From contig NZ_CP015098.1 in NCBI RefSeq assembly GCF_001611795.1, positions 2,914,001 to 2,978,000 on the forward strand: DNA of 64,000 bases. Direction: 5' to 3'. Below the pieces are notes generated by a model. The model did no database searches. It saw only the letters and a list, made by a program, of their open reading frames with translations, and was not told the DNA's origin. Source of the stretch: Streptomyces qaidamensis (GTDB lineage Bacteria; Actinomycetota; Actinomycetes; Streptomycetales; Streptomycetaceae). The translations under genes and the position numbers were made by a program. Shown here piece by piece: positions 50,163-59,041 of this stretch. The first letter of the stretch is position 1; each line of letters begins with the position of its first letter.

Positions 50163-50822
50163 ATGCGCAGGTTCCCCAGGCTCGGCAGCGGCGTCCGCGA
50201 TCCCGCGACCGCGGCCATGGCCGCGGTCACGGTGTTCGCCCTGTGCTCCGGGGTGTGGCTGCTGCGCGACGGCGCCGGGACGCACGCCCCGCCGCAGCCG
50301 ACCGCCGCGCAGGCCCGGGCCGGGCTGGACGGCCGGTCCGTCGAGCGGCCCGCCGTGCCCCCGCTGCCGCCCTCACCGCCCGACCGGATCCGCATCCCGG
50401 CGATCGGGGTGAACGCGCCGCTGACCGGGCTCGGCCTGACGAAGACCGGCAGCCTCGACGTACCGCCCGCCGCGGAGAAGAACCTCGCGGGCTGGTACGA
50501 GGCCGGCATGACCCCCGGTGAGCGCGGCACGGCGATCGTCGCCGGTCACGTCGACAACGCCGACGGCCCCGCCGTGTTCTACGACCTCGGCGCCCTGGCC
50601 AGGGGCAGCACGATCGAGGTGGACCGGCGGGACGGCGGCGTCGCGGTGTTCACCGTGGACGCCGTGGAGGTGTACGCGGCGAAGGACTTCCCCGACGAGA
50701 GGGTCTACGGCCCCGCCCCGCGCCCCGAGTTGCGGGTCATCACCTGCGGCGGCACCTACTCACGCGGCACCGGTTACCAGGGGAACGTCGTCGTCTTCGC
50801 GCATCTGACCGGGAGCCGGTGA
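50163..50822 (+). CDS. Class F sortase
   Basis: 219 residues. One N-terminal membrane helix (AAMAAVTVFALCSGVWLL), a proline-rich linker, then the sortase barrel: IRIPAIGVNAPLTGLGLTK, GTAIVAGHVDNADG with the catalytic His, and LRVITCGGTYSRGTGYQGNV VVF with the catalytic Cys. TLxTC/ITCGG is typical of sortase E/F. Start ATG 50163 has GAAGAGG upstream; a GTG two codons earlier is possible. Function of class F sortases in Streptomyces is little known. Its 3' end overlaps the convergent regulator gene by 63 bases. Confidence 0.88.
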   Translation: MRRFPRLGSGVRDPATAAMAAVTVFALCSGVWLLRDGAGTHAPPQPTAAQARAGLDGRSVERPAVPPLPPSPPDRIRIPAIGVNAPLTGLGLTKTGSLDVPPAAEKNLAGWYEAGMTPGERGTAIVAGHVDNADGPAVFYDLGALARGSTIEVDRRDGGVAVFTVDAVEVYAAKDFPDERVYGPAPRPELRVITCGGTYSRGTGYQGNVVVFAHLTGSR

Positions 50823-51167
50823 ACCGGGAGCCGATGGCACGCCCAGGATGTTGGCCCTCCCCCAGGCCCCCAGCGGTTCCAGTGCCGCGTTCAGGGACAC
50901 GCCCCGGGGCGTCAGCGAGTACTCCACGCGCGGCGGCACCTCGTCGTACGCCTCGCGGTGCACCAGGCCATCGGCCTCCATCTCCCGAAGGTGCGAGGCG
51001 AGAACCTTCTCGGTGACGCCCGGCAACTCCCGGCGCAGCTCGCCGAAGCGGCAGGGCCGCTCGTTCAGCGCCCAGAGGATCAGCACCTTCCACTTGCCGC
51101 CGATCAGGTCCATCGCCGCGTCGATGCCGCAGACGTACGCACCCGGCCGCCGTCCCGTCGTCCCCAT
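50760..51167 (-). CDS. HxlR-family transcriptional regulator
   Basis: 135 residues from ATG 51167 (AGGGGAGGGG upstream). HxlR winged-helix: CGIDAAMDLIGGKWKVLILW, RPCRFGELRRELPGVTEKVL ASHLREMEADGLV and VEYSLTPRGVSL, with Cys in YVCGIDAAMD that might act as a redox sensor. It is divergent from the oxidoreductase gene at 51273, and a palindrome lies between them, so it probably represses that gene and itself. The last about 20 codons overlap the sortase 3' end. Confidence 0.9.
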   Translation of the reverse strand: MGTTGRRPGAYVCGIDAAMDLIGGKWKVLILWALNERPCRFGELRRELPGVTEKVLASHLREMEADGLVHREAYDEVPPRVEYSLTPRGVSLNAALEPLGAWGRANILGVPSAPGSPAPGQMREDDDVPLVTGAA

Positions 51168-51218
51168 GCCCGGTCCCCTCCCCTTCGCTGCCTGGACTCT
51201 TCCCCCAAGGTAACCACC

Positions 51219-51230
51219 CACTTCGAAGTG
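51219..51230. promoter_or_regulatory. Palindrome between HxlR regulator and divergent oxidoreductase
   Basis: CACTTCGAAGTG is a perfect 12-base palindrome, centred within an outer imperfect repeat (CCAAGGTAACC and GCGTACTTGAG). It lies 52 bases upstream of the regulator ATG and 43 before the oxidoreductase ATG, the position expected for an HxlR operator. Confidence 0.6.
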
Positions 51231-51272
51231 CGTACTTGAGCAGGCGCTTCCCCTACGACGAGCCTGAACGCC

Positions 51273-52172
51273 ATGACCACCAACACAGTTGCTCGCCGAA
51301 CCCGTACCCCCCTCACTCTCCTCGGGACCGGTGCCATGGGCACCGCCCTCGCCCGGGCCTGGCTCGCCGCCGGGCACGAGGTGACCGTCTGGAACCGCAC
51401 GCCCGCCCGCGCTCAGGCCCTCGCCGCCGAGGGCGCCGTCGTCGCCCGGAGCGCCGCCGATGCCGTGGCCGCGAACCGGCTCGTGATCGTCTGCCTGCTC
51501 GACGACGCCTCCGTGGGCGACGCCCTCGACGGGGCCCTTCTCGCCGGGCGGGACCTGGTGAACCTGACGACCGGCACCCCGGGCGAGGGCCGGACGCGGG
51601 CCGCCTGGGCCGAGGCGCGCGGCGCCCGGTTCCTGGACGGCGGGATCATGGCCGTACCGCCGATGATCGGGGTCGCGGACTCCGGCGGCTACGTCTTCTA
51701 CAGCGGCTCACCGGAGCTGTTCGAGGAGCACCGCGCCACCCTCGCCGTCCCGGCCGGCACCCGCTACGTCGGAGCCGACCCGGGCTTCGCAGCGCTGCAC
51801 GACGTGGCGCTGCTGAGCGCGATGAGCGGCATGTTCGCGGGCCTCACCCACGCCTTCGCCCTGATCCGCCCGGAGGACATCGCGCCGAAGGACTTCGCGC
51901 CGCTGCTCGCCGACTGGCTGACCGCGATGGCCCCGGCCGTGCACCAGACGGCCGACCAGCTGGAGAGCGGCGACTACACCCGCAACGTCGTCTCCAGCCT
52001 GGCGATGCAGGCGGCGGGCAACGCCACCCTGCTGCGCACCGCCGAGGAGCAGCGGGTCAGCCCGGAGCTGCTGACGCCGTACATGGAGCTGATGGAGCGC
52101 AGGCTCGCGCAGGGCCACGGGGACGAGGACGGCACGGGGATGGTCGAACTGCTGGACCTGCGCGCGGACTAG
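51273..52172 (+). CDS. NAD(P)-dependent reductase, imine-reductase-like (6PGDH-type fold)
   Basis: 299 residues. Rossmann motif LTLLGTGAMGTALARAWLAAG and VTVWNRTPARAQAL, NLTTGTPGEGRTRAAW, then FLDGGIMAVPPMIGVADSGG YVFYSGS and ALHDVALLSAMSGMFAGLTHA FAL, a pattern characteristic of imine reductases and related beta-hydroxyacid dehydrogenases. Reduces C=N or C=O with NADPH. Divergent from the HxlR regulator that probably controls it. The stop codon shares CTAG with the stop of the convergent TSUP gene. Confidence 0.85.
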   Translation: MTTNTVARRTRTPLTLLGTGAMGTALARAWLAAGHEVTVWNRTPARAQALAAEGAVVARSAADAVAANRLVIVCLLDDASVGDALDGALLAGRDLVNLTTGTPGEGRTRAAWAEARGARFLDGGIMAVPPMIGVADSGGYVFYSGSPELFEEHRATLAVPAGTRYVGADPGFAALHDVALLSAMSGMFAGLTHAFALIRPEDIAPKDFAPLLADWLTAMAPAVHQTADQLESGDYTRNVVSSLAMQAAGNATLLRTAEEQRVSPELLTPYMELMERRLAQGHGDEDGTGMVELLDLRAD

Positions 52173-52951
52173 GCGATCCACTGCTCGTACGCCAGATTCC
52201 CCACCAGCGCGAACACCACCGTCAGCAGCACGATCCGGACGAAACCGCTGCCCTTCTTCAGGGCGGTGTGGGCGCCGAGGGTGCCGCCCGCGAGGTTGAA
52301 GAGGGCCATCAGGGCGGCCAGTTGCCACAGCACAGCGCCCTGCCAGGCGAAGGTGGCCAGCGCCCCCGCGTTGGTGCAGCAGTTGACGATCTTGGCGGTG
52401 GCGGAGGCCGTGACGAGGTCGAGGTGGAGGATCGCGGTGAGCGCGAGGACCAGGAACGTGCCGGTGCCGGGGCCGATCAGGCCGTCGTAGAAGCCGATGC
52501 CGAGGCCGGCGAGGCCGATCGCCGCGAGGACCCGGCGGCGGGTGGCCGGGCCGGTCGCGGGGGCCGTGCCGAAGGCCGGTCGCAGGATCACGAAGGCGGC
52601 GACCGCGAGCAGCACCACCATGATGACCGGCTTGAGGACCTCGGTGCTCATCCCGGCCGCGAAGAAGGCCCCGGCGGAGGAACCGGCGAGGGCGGCCAGC
52701 CCGATGCGGACGGCGGTGCGGACGTCCACCGGAGCCTTGCGGGCGTACGTCACGGCCGCGCCCGTGGTGCCGACGATGGCGACGGCCTTGTTGGTGCCCA
52801 GCGCGTGCGCGGCGGGTGTGTTCGCCGGCAGTCCCAGCAGCAGCACCGGCAGCAGCAGGAGGCCGCCCCCGCCGACCACGGCGTCGATCCAGCCTGCGGC
52901 GAGAGCCGCGACGCAGAGCAGGACGATCACGGTCAGCGATATGTCGGGCAT
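52169..52951 (-). CDS. TSUP (TauE/SafE) family permease, second copy
   Basis: 260 residues, about eight membrane segments. First repeat AALAAGWIDAVVGGGGLLLL PVLL with the TSUP GGG signature and LGTNKAVAIVGTTGAA; second repeat GIGFYDGLIGPGTGTFLVLA L and TASATAKIVNCCTNAGA. It has a different sequence from the TSUP gene at 12100, so the two are not a recent duplication. Substrate unknown. Its neighbour is the nitrite reductase operon, divergent, 172 bases away. Confidence 0.9.
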   Translation of the reverse strand: MPDISLTVIVLLCVAALAAGWIDAVVGGGGLLLLPVLLLGLPANTPAAHALGTNKAVAIVGTTGAAVTYARKAPVDVRTAVRIGLAALAGSSAGAFFAAGMSTEVLKPVIMVVLLAVAAFVILRPAFGTAPATGPATRRRVLAAIGLAGLGIGFYDGLIGPGTGTFLVLALTAILHLDLVTASATAKIVNCCTNAGALATFAWQGAVLWQLAALMALFNLAGGTLGAHTALKKGSGFVRIVLLTVVFALVGNLAYEQWIA

Positions 52952-53062
52952 GATCGCGACCCTATGCGAGCCCGGTGGGACAGCGCTGCGACGCCCCTCA
53001 CAGCCGCCGTCGCCGCACGTCAGGAACCCTCACACCCACCACCCCGGCCCGCTGAGGGCAGC

Positions 53063-53100
53063 GTTCCCCGCGGGAAACAGAGGTGATGCTGCCGGGTAAC
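53063..53100 (+). promoter_or_regulatory. GlnR-type box upstream of the nitrite reductase operon
   Basis: GTTCC (53063-53067), GAAAC (53074-53078), GATGC (53085-53089) and GTAAC (53096-53100), each separated by exactly six bases, the GlnR a-b-a-b spacing. The second half-site is a perfect b-site. It ends 23 bases before the first ATG of the operon. Confidence 0.65.
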
Positions 53101-53123
53101 ACCGGCACCGCACGCTCAAGTGC

Positions 53124-54350
53124 ATGACCTCGAATGAGCGTGTGGTGGTGATCGGCACCGGCCTGGCGGGCGTACGGCTCGCCCGGCGGCTCGGTGAGCT
53201 CGGCACGCCCGCGCTGCTGATCGGCGAGGAGGAGCACCGGCCGTACAACCGGGTGCTGCTCGCCGAGGTGCTGGCCGGACGGTACAGCCCCGAGGTGATC
53301 GCCCTGCCGGCGCCCGCGCGGGTCAGGCGCGGCCGGATCACCGGGATCGACCGCGAGGGGCGGACCGTCGCCTGTGCGGACGGGTCCGTGATCGCATACG
53401 ACCGGCTCGTCCTCGCCACCGGCTCCAACCCGGTGCTGCCGCCGCTGCGCGGCCTGTTCACCGGGACCGGCGAACAGCACGCACTGCCCGAGGGCATCCA
53501 CGCGTTCCGCACCATGGACGACTGCCTGGGCCTGTCCAAGGCGCTCCGCCCGGGTGTGAAGGCGGTCGTCATCGGCGGCGGGCTCCTCGGGGTCTCCGCC
53601 GCCCGGGCGCTCGCCCGGCGCGGCGCCCAGGTCGTGCTCGCCCAGCAGTCCGAGCGGCTGATGGAGCGCCAGCTCGACCCGGCCGCCTCGAAGCTCGTCA
53701 AGCGGCACCTGACCGACCTGGGCGTGGAGGTGCACACCGAGTGCCGCGTCCGGGACGTGCGCTGCGTGGGCGGCGCCGTCCGCTCCGTGGAGCTGGCCGA
53801 CGGGTACGCGCTCGACGCCGACCTGGTGGTCGTCGCCTGCGGTGTGCATCCGCGGGTGGGCCTCGCCCAGACGGCCGGCCTGGAGGTCCGCAAGGGGGTC
53901 GTCGTCGACGACGAACTGCGCACCTCCGACCCGTACATCCACGCGATCGGCGACTGCGCCCAGCACGACGGCGTCCTGTACGGACTCGCCACTCCCGCGC
54001 TCGAACAGGCCGACGCGCTCGCGGAGCTGCTCGCCGGTGACGCGAACGCCCGCTACACCGGCACCCGCTCCCTGACCCGGCTCACGCTGAACGGGCACGA
54101 CAGCCCCTTCGACCTCGCCGCGTTCGGCGAGACCGAGGCGCTTCCGGGCGACGACGTCGTCCAGCTCACCGACGCCACCCGCGGCACCTACCGCAAGGTC
54201 GTCGTCCGCGACGACCGCCTGGTCGGCGGGGTGCTCGTCGGCGAACTCGGCACCGTCGGCGCGCTCGCCCGCGCCTGGGAGGGAGCAGAGCCGCTCCCCT
54301 CCGACGGCGGCCCGCTGCTCCACCTGCTCACCAACGATGGAGGCTCCTGA
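53124..54350 (+). CDS. NirB-like FAD/NAD(P)-binding reductase (single-domain)
   Basis: 408 residues corresponding to the N-terminal flavoprotein part of NirB only. FAD-binding VVVIGTGLAGVRLARRLGEL, RPYNRVLLAEVLAGRY, RLVLATGSNPVLPPLRGLF, NAD-binding VVIGGGLLGVSAARALARRG and YIHAIGDCAQHDG. It lacks the [2Fe-2S] and sirohaem domains. The stop overlaps nirB (TGATG). It probably supplies electrons from NADH to NasA or NirB, as NasB/NasC-type subunits do. GlnR box lies just upstream. Confidence 0.88.
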   Translation: MTSNERVVVIGTGLAGVRLARRLGELGTPALLIGEEEHRPYNRVLLAEVLAGRYSPEVIALPAPARVRRGRITGIDREGRTVACADGSVIAYDRLVLATGSNPVLPPLRGLFTGTGEQHALPEGIHAFRTMDDCLGLSKALRPGVKAVVIGGGLLGVSAARALARRGAQVVLAQQSERLMERQLDPAASKLVKRHLTDLGVEVHTECRVRDVRCVGGAVRSVELADGYALDADLVVVACGVHPRVGLAQTAGLEVRKGVVVDDELRTSDPYIHAIGDCAQHDGVLYGLATPALEQADALAELLAGDANARYTGTRSLTRLTLNGHDSPFDLAAFGETEALPGDDVVQLTDATRGTYRKVVVRDDRLVGGVLVGELGTVGALARAWEGAEPLPSDGGPLLHLLTNDGGS

Positions 54351-56965
54351 TGACCGCCACCCCGGAGGCCACGGAGGCCACCCCCACGATCGTGCTCGTC
54401 GGCCACGGCATGGTCGGCCAGCGCTTCCTCGAAGCGCTCGCCGAGCGCGGCCTGACCGCCACGCACCGCGTGGTCGTGCTCTGCGAGGAGCCGCGCCCGG
54501 CCTACGACCGCGTGGCGCTCACGTCGTACTTCTCGGGGAAGACCCCCGAGGACCTGTCCATGACGGACATGGAGTTCATCGAGACGCACGGCATCGAGCT
54601 GTACGTCGGTGACCCGGCGACCGCCGTCGACCGCGAGGCCCGCAAGGTCACCGCCAGGTCCGGCGAGGTCTTCGACTACGACGTCCTCGTCCTCGCCACC
54701 GGCTCCTACCCCTTCGTCCCGCCGGTCCCGGGCAAGGACGCCGAGGGCTGTTTCGTCTACCGCACGATCGAGGACCTGCTCGCGATCGAGGAGTACGCGA
54801 AGTCGAAGGCCACGGTGGGTGCCGTGGTCGGCGGCGGTCTGCTCGGGCTGGAGGCGGCCGGTGCGCTCAAGGGGCTCGGACTCACCTCCCACATCGTGGA
54901 GTTCGCGCCCCGGCTGATGCCCGTCCAGGTGGATGACGGCGGCGGTGCCGCGCTGCTGCGCACCATCGAGGAGATGGGCCTGACCGTCCACACGGGCGTG
55001 GGCACGCAGGAAATCCTGGTCGACGCCGAGGGCGCCGTCACCGGCATGAAGCTCTCCGACGGCTCCGAACTCGCCGCCGACATGGTGGTGTTCTCCGCCG
55101 GTGTGCGCCCCCGCGACCAGCTGGCCCGCGACTGCGGCCTGACGGTCGGCGAGCGCGGCGGCATCACGGTCGACGAGCAGTGCCGTACGGTCGCCGACCC
55201 GCACGTCTTCGCGATCGGCGAGTGCGCGCTGGCCTCCGACGGCCGGGTGTACGGCCTGGTGGCGCCGGGCTACGAGCAGGCCGAGACGGCGGCGGCCACG
55301 ATCGCCTCGGACGAGGCGTCCTTCACCGGTGCCGACCTGTCCACCAAGCTGAAGCTGCTCGGCGTGGACGTGGCGTCCTTCGGTGACGCGCACGGCACCG
55401 CCGAGGACTGCCTGGACGTCGTCTACTCCGACTCCCGCGCGGGCCTGTACAAGAAGCTGGTCATCGGCCGCGACGGCACCCTGCTCGGCGGCATCCTGGT
55501 CGGTGACGCGGAGGCGTACGGCACGCTGAAGGCGTTCACCGGCTCGGTCCCGCCGGTCGCCCCCGAGTCGCTCGTGCTGCCGGCCGGCGCCGGGGAGTCC
55601 GTCCAGCTCGGCCCCTCCGCCCTGCCGGACGACGCGATCATCTGCTCCTGCCACAACGTCTCCAAGGGCGCGATCCGCGGCGCGGTCACCGACCACCAGT
55701 GCACGACCGTGCCCGAGGTGAAGAAGTGCACCAAGGCCGGTACCGGCTGCGGCTCCTGCGTCAAGGTCCTCGGCCAGCTCGTCAACGCCGAGCTGGAGGC
55801 GAGCGGCGTCGAGGTCGACAAGGGCCTGTGCGGCTGCTTCGCGCAGACCCGCGAGGAGCTGTACGAGATCGTCCTCGCGCTGCGCATCACCACCTACCAG
55901 GACCTGCTGGACCGGCACGGCCGCGAGGGGGCCCGGGGCGGCGACGGCTGCGAGGTCTGCAAGCCGACGGTCGGCTCGATCATCGCCTCCCTCGCCCCGA
56001 CGATCGGCGCGAGCGGCTACGTCCTGGACGGCGAGCAGGCGGCGCTGCAGGACACCAACGACCACTTCCTGGCCAACCTGCAGAAGAACGGCTCGTACTC
56101 GGTCGTCCCGCGGATCCCCGGCGGCGAGATCGCCCCGGAGAAGCTGATCGTCATCGGCGAGATCGCCCGCGACTTCGGCCTCTACACGAAGATCACCGGC
56201 GGCCAGCGGATCGACATGTTCGGTGCGCGCGTCGAGCAACTGCCGGTGATCTGGGCCCGGCTGGTCGACGCCGGCTTCGAGTCCGGCCACGCCTACGGCA
56301 AGTCGCTGCGCACGGTGAAGTCCTGCGTCGGGCAGACCTGGTGCCGCTACGGCGTCCAGGACTCCGTCCGCATGGCGATCGACCTGGAGCTGCGCTACCG
56401 GGGCCTGCGCTCCCCGCACAAGCTGAAGTCGGCGGTCTCCGGCTGCCAGCGCGAGTGCGCCGAGGCCCAGTCGAAGGACTTCGGCGTGATCGCCACCGCC
56501 AACGGCTGGAACCTCTACGTCGGCGGCAACGGTGGCGCGACCCCGCGCCACGCGGACCTGCTCGCACAGGACCTGTCGGACGCCGAACTGGTGCGCCTGA
56601 TCGACCGGTTCCTGATGTTCTACATCCGTACGGCCGACCGCCTGGAGCGGACCTCGACCTGGCTGGAGCGGATCCCGGGCGGCCTCGACCACGTGCGGGA
56701 CGTCGTCGTCCACGACTCGCTCGGCATCTGCGACGAGCTGGAGCAGCTGATGCGGGCGCACGTCGCGCACTACCGCGACGAGTGGGCCGAGACCATCAAC
56801 GACCCCGAGAAGCTCGCCCGGTTCGTGTCCTTCGTGAACGCCCCGGACACCCCGGACCCGGTCGTCGCCTTCGTGCCCGAGCGCGACCAGATGAAGCCCG
56901 ACCTGCCGCTGCTGTCCATCGGCATGCGACCCGCCGACGTACTGGAAGGAAGCGCCCAGCGATGA
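54350..56965 (+). CDS. nirB: NADH-dependent nitrite reductase, large subunit
   Basis: 871 residues. FAD domain IVLVGHGMVGQRFLEALAER, NAD site VGAVVGGGLLGLEAAGALKG L, then the BFD-like [2Fe-2S] site CSCHNVSKGAIRGAV ... KKCTKAGTGCGSCV (about 430-475), and the sirohaem/[4Fe-4S] part with SCVGQTWCRYGVQDSV and SAVSGCQRECAEAQSKDFGV, giving the four cluster cysteines. Reduces nitrite to ammonium in the cytoplasm, using six electrons from NADH. Coupled to genes on both sides. Confidence 0.96.
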   Translation: MTATPEATEATPTIVLVGHGMVGQRFLEALAERGLTATHRVVVLCEEPRPAYDRVALTSYFSGKTPEDLSMTDMEFIETHGIELYVGDPATAVDREARKVTARSGEVFDYDVLVLATGSYPFVPPVPGKDAEGCFVYRTIEDLLAIEEYAKSKATVGAVVGGGLLGLEAAGALKGLGLTSHIVEFAPRLMPVQVDDGGGAALLRTIEEMGLTVHTGVGTQEILVDAEGAVTGMKLSDGSELAADMVVFSAGVRPRDQLARDCGLTVGERGGITVDEQCRTVADPHVFAIGECALASDGRVYGLVAPGYEQAETAAATIASDEASFTGADLSTKLKLLGVDVASFGDAHGTAEDCLDVVYSDSRAGLYKKLVIGRDGTLLGGILVGDAEAYGTLKAFTGSVPPVAPESLVLPAGAGESVQLGPSALPDDAIICSCHNVSKGAIRGAVTDHQCTTVPEVKKCTKAGTGCGSCVKVLGQLVNAELEASGVEVDKGLCGCFAQTREELYEIVLALRITTYQDLLDRHGREGARGGDGCEVCKPTVGSIIASLAPTIGASGYVLDGEQAALQDTNDHFLANLQKNGSYSVVPRIPGGEIAPEKLIVIGEIARDFGLYTKITGGQRIDMFGARVEQLPVIWARLVDAGFESGHAYGKSLRTVKSCVGQTWCRYGVQDSVRMAIDLELRYRGLRSPHKLKSAVSGCQRECAEAQSKDFGVIATANGWNLYVGGNGGATPRHADLLAQDLSDAELVRLIDRFLMFYIRTADRLERTSTWLERIPGGLDHVRDVVVHDSLGICDELEQLMRAHVAHYRDEWAETINDPEKLARFVSFVNAPDTPDPVVAFVPERDQMKPDLPLLSIGMRPADVLEGSAQR

Positions 56966-57312
56966 CCCTGGCACCGGAGACCACCGACCTCAAGGTCGAA
57001 CTCGCCCTGGACGACGACTGGTTCACGGTCTGTGACCTGAGCGCACTGCTCCCGGGCCGCGGGGTGGCCGCACTGCTGCCGGACGGCCGGCAGGCCGCGA
57101 TCTTCCGTGACCGCTCCGGCGAGCTGTTCGCCATCGACAACCGCGACCCCTTCACCGGCGCGGCCGTCCTCTCGCGCGGCCTGACGGGCACGCACCAGGG
57201 CCGCCCGTTCGTCGCCTCGCCCCTGCTGAAGCAGCGCTTCGACCTGGCGTCCGGGCAGTGCCTGGACGACGAGGCGGTTCGGGTGACGGCTTACAAGGTG
57301 CGGACGTCGTAG
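56962..57312 (+). CDS. nirD: Nitrite reductase, small subunit (Rieske-like)
   Basis: 116 residues, ATGA overlap with nirB. Rieske-like fold: WFTVCDLSALLPGRGVAALL PDGRQAAIF, ELFAIDNRDPFTGAAVLSRG L, FVASPLLKQRFDLASGQCLD. Like other NirD proteins it lacks the cysteine and histidine cluster ligands of true Rieske proteins, so it binds no cluster. Needed for assembly or activity of NirB. Followed by a strong terminator. Confidence 0.94.
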   Translation: MTLAPETTDLKVELALDDDWFTVCDLSALLPGRGVAALLPDGRQAAIFRDRSGELFAIDNRDPFTGAAVLSRGLTGTHQGRPFVASPLLKQRFDLASGQCLDDEAVRVTAYKVRTS

Positions 57313-57344
57313 CCGCCGGGCCGTTGAACCTCTCGGATCAGGAG

Positions 57345-57371
57345 CACCCCTTCTTCACGAAGGGGTGTTTT
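57345..57371 (+). terminator. Rho-independent terminator of the nitrite reductase operon
   Basis: CACCCCTTC, five-base loop, GAAGGGGTG then TTTTCC. Perfect 9-base stem, 33 bases after the nirD stop. Confidence 0.9.
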
Positions 57372-57475
57372 CCTTGCCCGGCTCCGCTCCCCCGTTCGGC
57401 GCTCGCCCGCTGTTCGGACTGAGCTGGAGACGACCGCTGTCACGGTGATGCCGCTTCGCAGGCCACCGACGACGT

Positions 57476-58807
57476 TCAGCGCTGTGACGGTGACACCGTG
57501 GGAGAGTGCCGAGGGGTCGGGGACCGGGGTGCGTCAGCGGCGCGTTCGCAGTGCGGCCAGTCGCCGAAATCGCGGTCCCGGCTCCACAGCTTCCGGGCCG
57601 CCTGGATGTTCCACTCCGGGTCCAGGGCCTCACGCGGCGTGCCGCCCAGTTCGAGCAGCCGGGCGTCGGAGATCTGGAACAGGCCCCAGTTCCGGGTGCC
57701 GTTGGTGTTGGGGAGGATGTGCAGCGGGTCGAGGAAGGACTGGCAGTCGGCGATGGCCACCGCCTTGTCCGGCACCTCGGGGAACACCTCCCGGACCCGC
57801 TGCCGCACCTTCCGTGGCGACCACACCCCCATCCGGACGGGCGAGGTGTAGAGCGCCTTCTTCGTCGGCTCCGCGACGACCCCGTTGGGCTGCAGTCCGG
57901 CGAGCACCTGGAAGGCGGTGACCCGGCGCAGGGTCTGCGGGCCGAAGTCCCCGTCCACGCCTATGTCCGCGCCCTTGGCGTGCAGCAGACGCTGCACCTC
58001 CCGCACGCACTCGTCGTGCTCGCCCATCGCGATCACGGGCGGGCAGCCGGCCGAGAACAGTGTCCGGACCGCCTCGCCGGTGCTCCGGCCACCGCCGGCA
58101 CCGGCGCCGTCACCGTCGCCTGAGGGCGACCGGCCGCTCGACAGCACCCAGGCCGAGACCGTGGCGGCGGCGAGGACCGCGGCGACGACGGTGACGCGCA
58201 GCCGGTGCCGGCGCGGCTGCCGCGCGGGCCGGGGTGCCGCACCGGGGGCGGGCTGCTCCGGTGCCCGGTCGCCCTCCGGGGCCGGGGACGGGGCCGGGGT
58301 GGAGGCCCCTTCCGTGGCCGGGGGTGAGGCCGGGCCCTGGGCCGGGGTTGAGGCCCCTTCCTGGGCCGGAGGTGAGGCCGGGCCCTGGGCCGGGGTGGAG
58401 ACCGGAGTCGGGTCCTTGGTGGGCGCCTTTGCTTTTGGCTCGGCTTTCGATTCGGCCTTCGGCTCGGCTTTCGGCTCGGCTTCCGGCTCGGCTTCCGGCG
58501 TCGCTTCCGGTTCCGTCCTCCCTGCCGCTTCCGACACCGCTCCCCGTTCCGCGGCGGCACGTGCCGCGTCCGCCAGTGCCCACAGGCGATGCAGGGTGCG
58601 CAGCTCGTCCGGGGTCGCGCCGCAGACCGTCGCCAGCCGGTGCACGCTCCCGTAGTCCTGGGGCACCGACGTGCCCCGGCAGTAGCGGTGCAAGGTCGAG
58701 CCGGCCAGGCCGGACTTCCTGGCGAGGGCCTCGTAACTCAGGCCGGACCGGCTCTTCAACGAACGCAACAACGCGGCGAACCGCTCCGTTTCCGGGCATG
58801 CGGACAA
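57476..58807 (-). CDS. Membrane protein with XRE helix-turn-helix, peptidoglycan-binding and lysozyme-like domains
   Basis: About 443 residues from TTG 58807 (GAGGGGGGAA upstream; a GTG at 58834 is also possible). N-terminal XRE helix-turn-helix (LSYEALARKSGLAGSTLHRY CRG), then a long low-complexity region of AEPKAEPKAESKAEPKAK and STPAQGPASPPA repeats, a membrane helix (VTVVAAVLAAATVSAWVL), a peptidoglycan-binding domain (VQRLLHAKGADIGVDGDFGP QTLRRV) and a C-terminal lysozyme-like part (ADCQSFLDPLHILPN, NWGLFQIS). The usual catalytic Glu position (AECES) is Gln, so cleavage is doubtful. Likely a cell-wall sensor linking the envelope to DNA. Confidence 0.8.
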   Translation of the reverse strand: MSACPETERFAALLRSLKSRSGLSYEALARKSGLAGSTLHRYCRGTSVPQDYGSVHRLATVCGATPDELRTLHRLWALADAARAAAERGAVSEAAGRTEPEATPEAEPEAEPKAEPKAESKAEPKAKAPTKDPTPVSTPAQGPASPPAQEGASTPAQGPASPPATEGASTPAPSPAPEGDRAPEQPAPGAAPRPARQPRRHRLRVTVVAAVLAAATVSAWVLSSGRSPSGDGDGAGAGGGRSTGEAVRTLFSAGCPPVIAMGEHDECVREVQRLLHAKGADIGVDGDFGPQTLRRVTAFQVLAGLQPNGVVAEPTKKALYTSPVRMGVWSPRKVRQRVREVFPEVPDKAVAIADCQSFLDPLHILPNTNGTRNWGLFQISDARLLELGGTPREALDPEWNIQAARKLWSRDRDFGDWPHCERAADAPRSPTPRHSPTVSPSQR

Positions 58808-59041
58808 GGCCGTTCCCCCCTCGGGAATTACCACAGGACGCTGGTCGGGCGTCTCGTGCCGACACTGTGCCACCAAAGGCGTCCCATGGCCGTCCCAACG
58901 GTTCCGGAACGCGCCAGGTACGCGGCCTCCCGGCGTCCCGGCATCCCAGCGGGCACCAACGTCCTTGCCCGGCCCGGTCGCGCCTTGCCAGCGTCGGGCC
59001 GTCCGCACCACCGTCCCCAGACCTTCGAGGAGACCAGGCTC

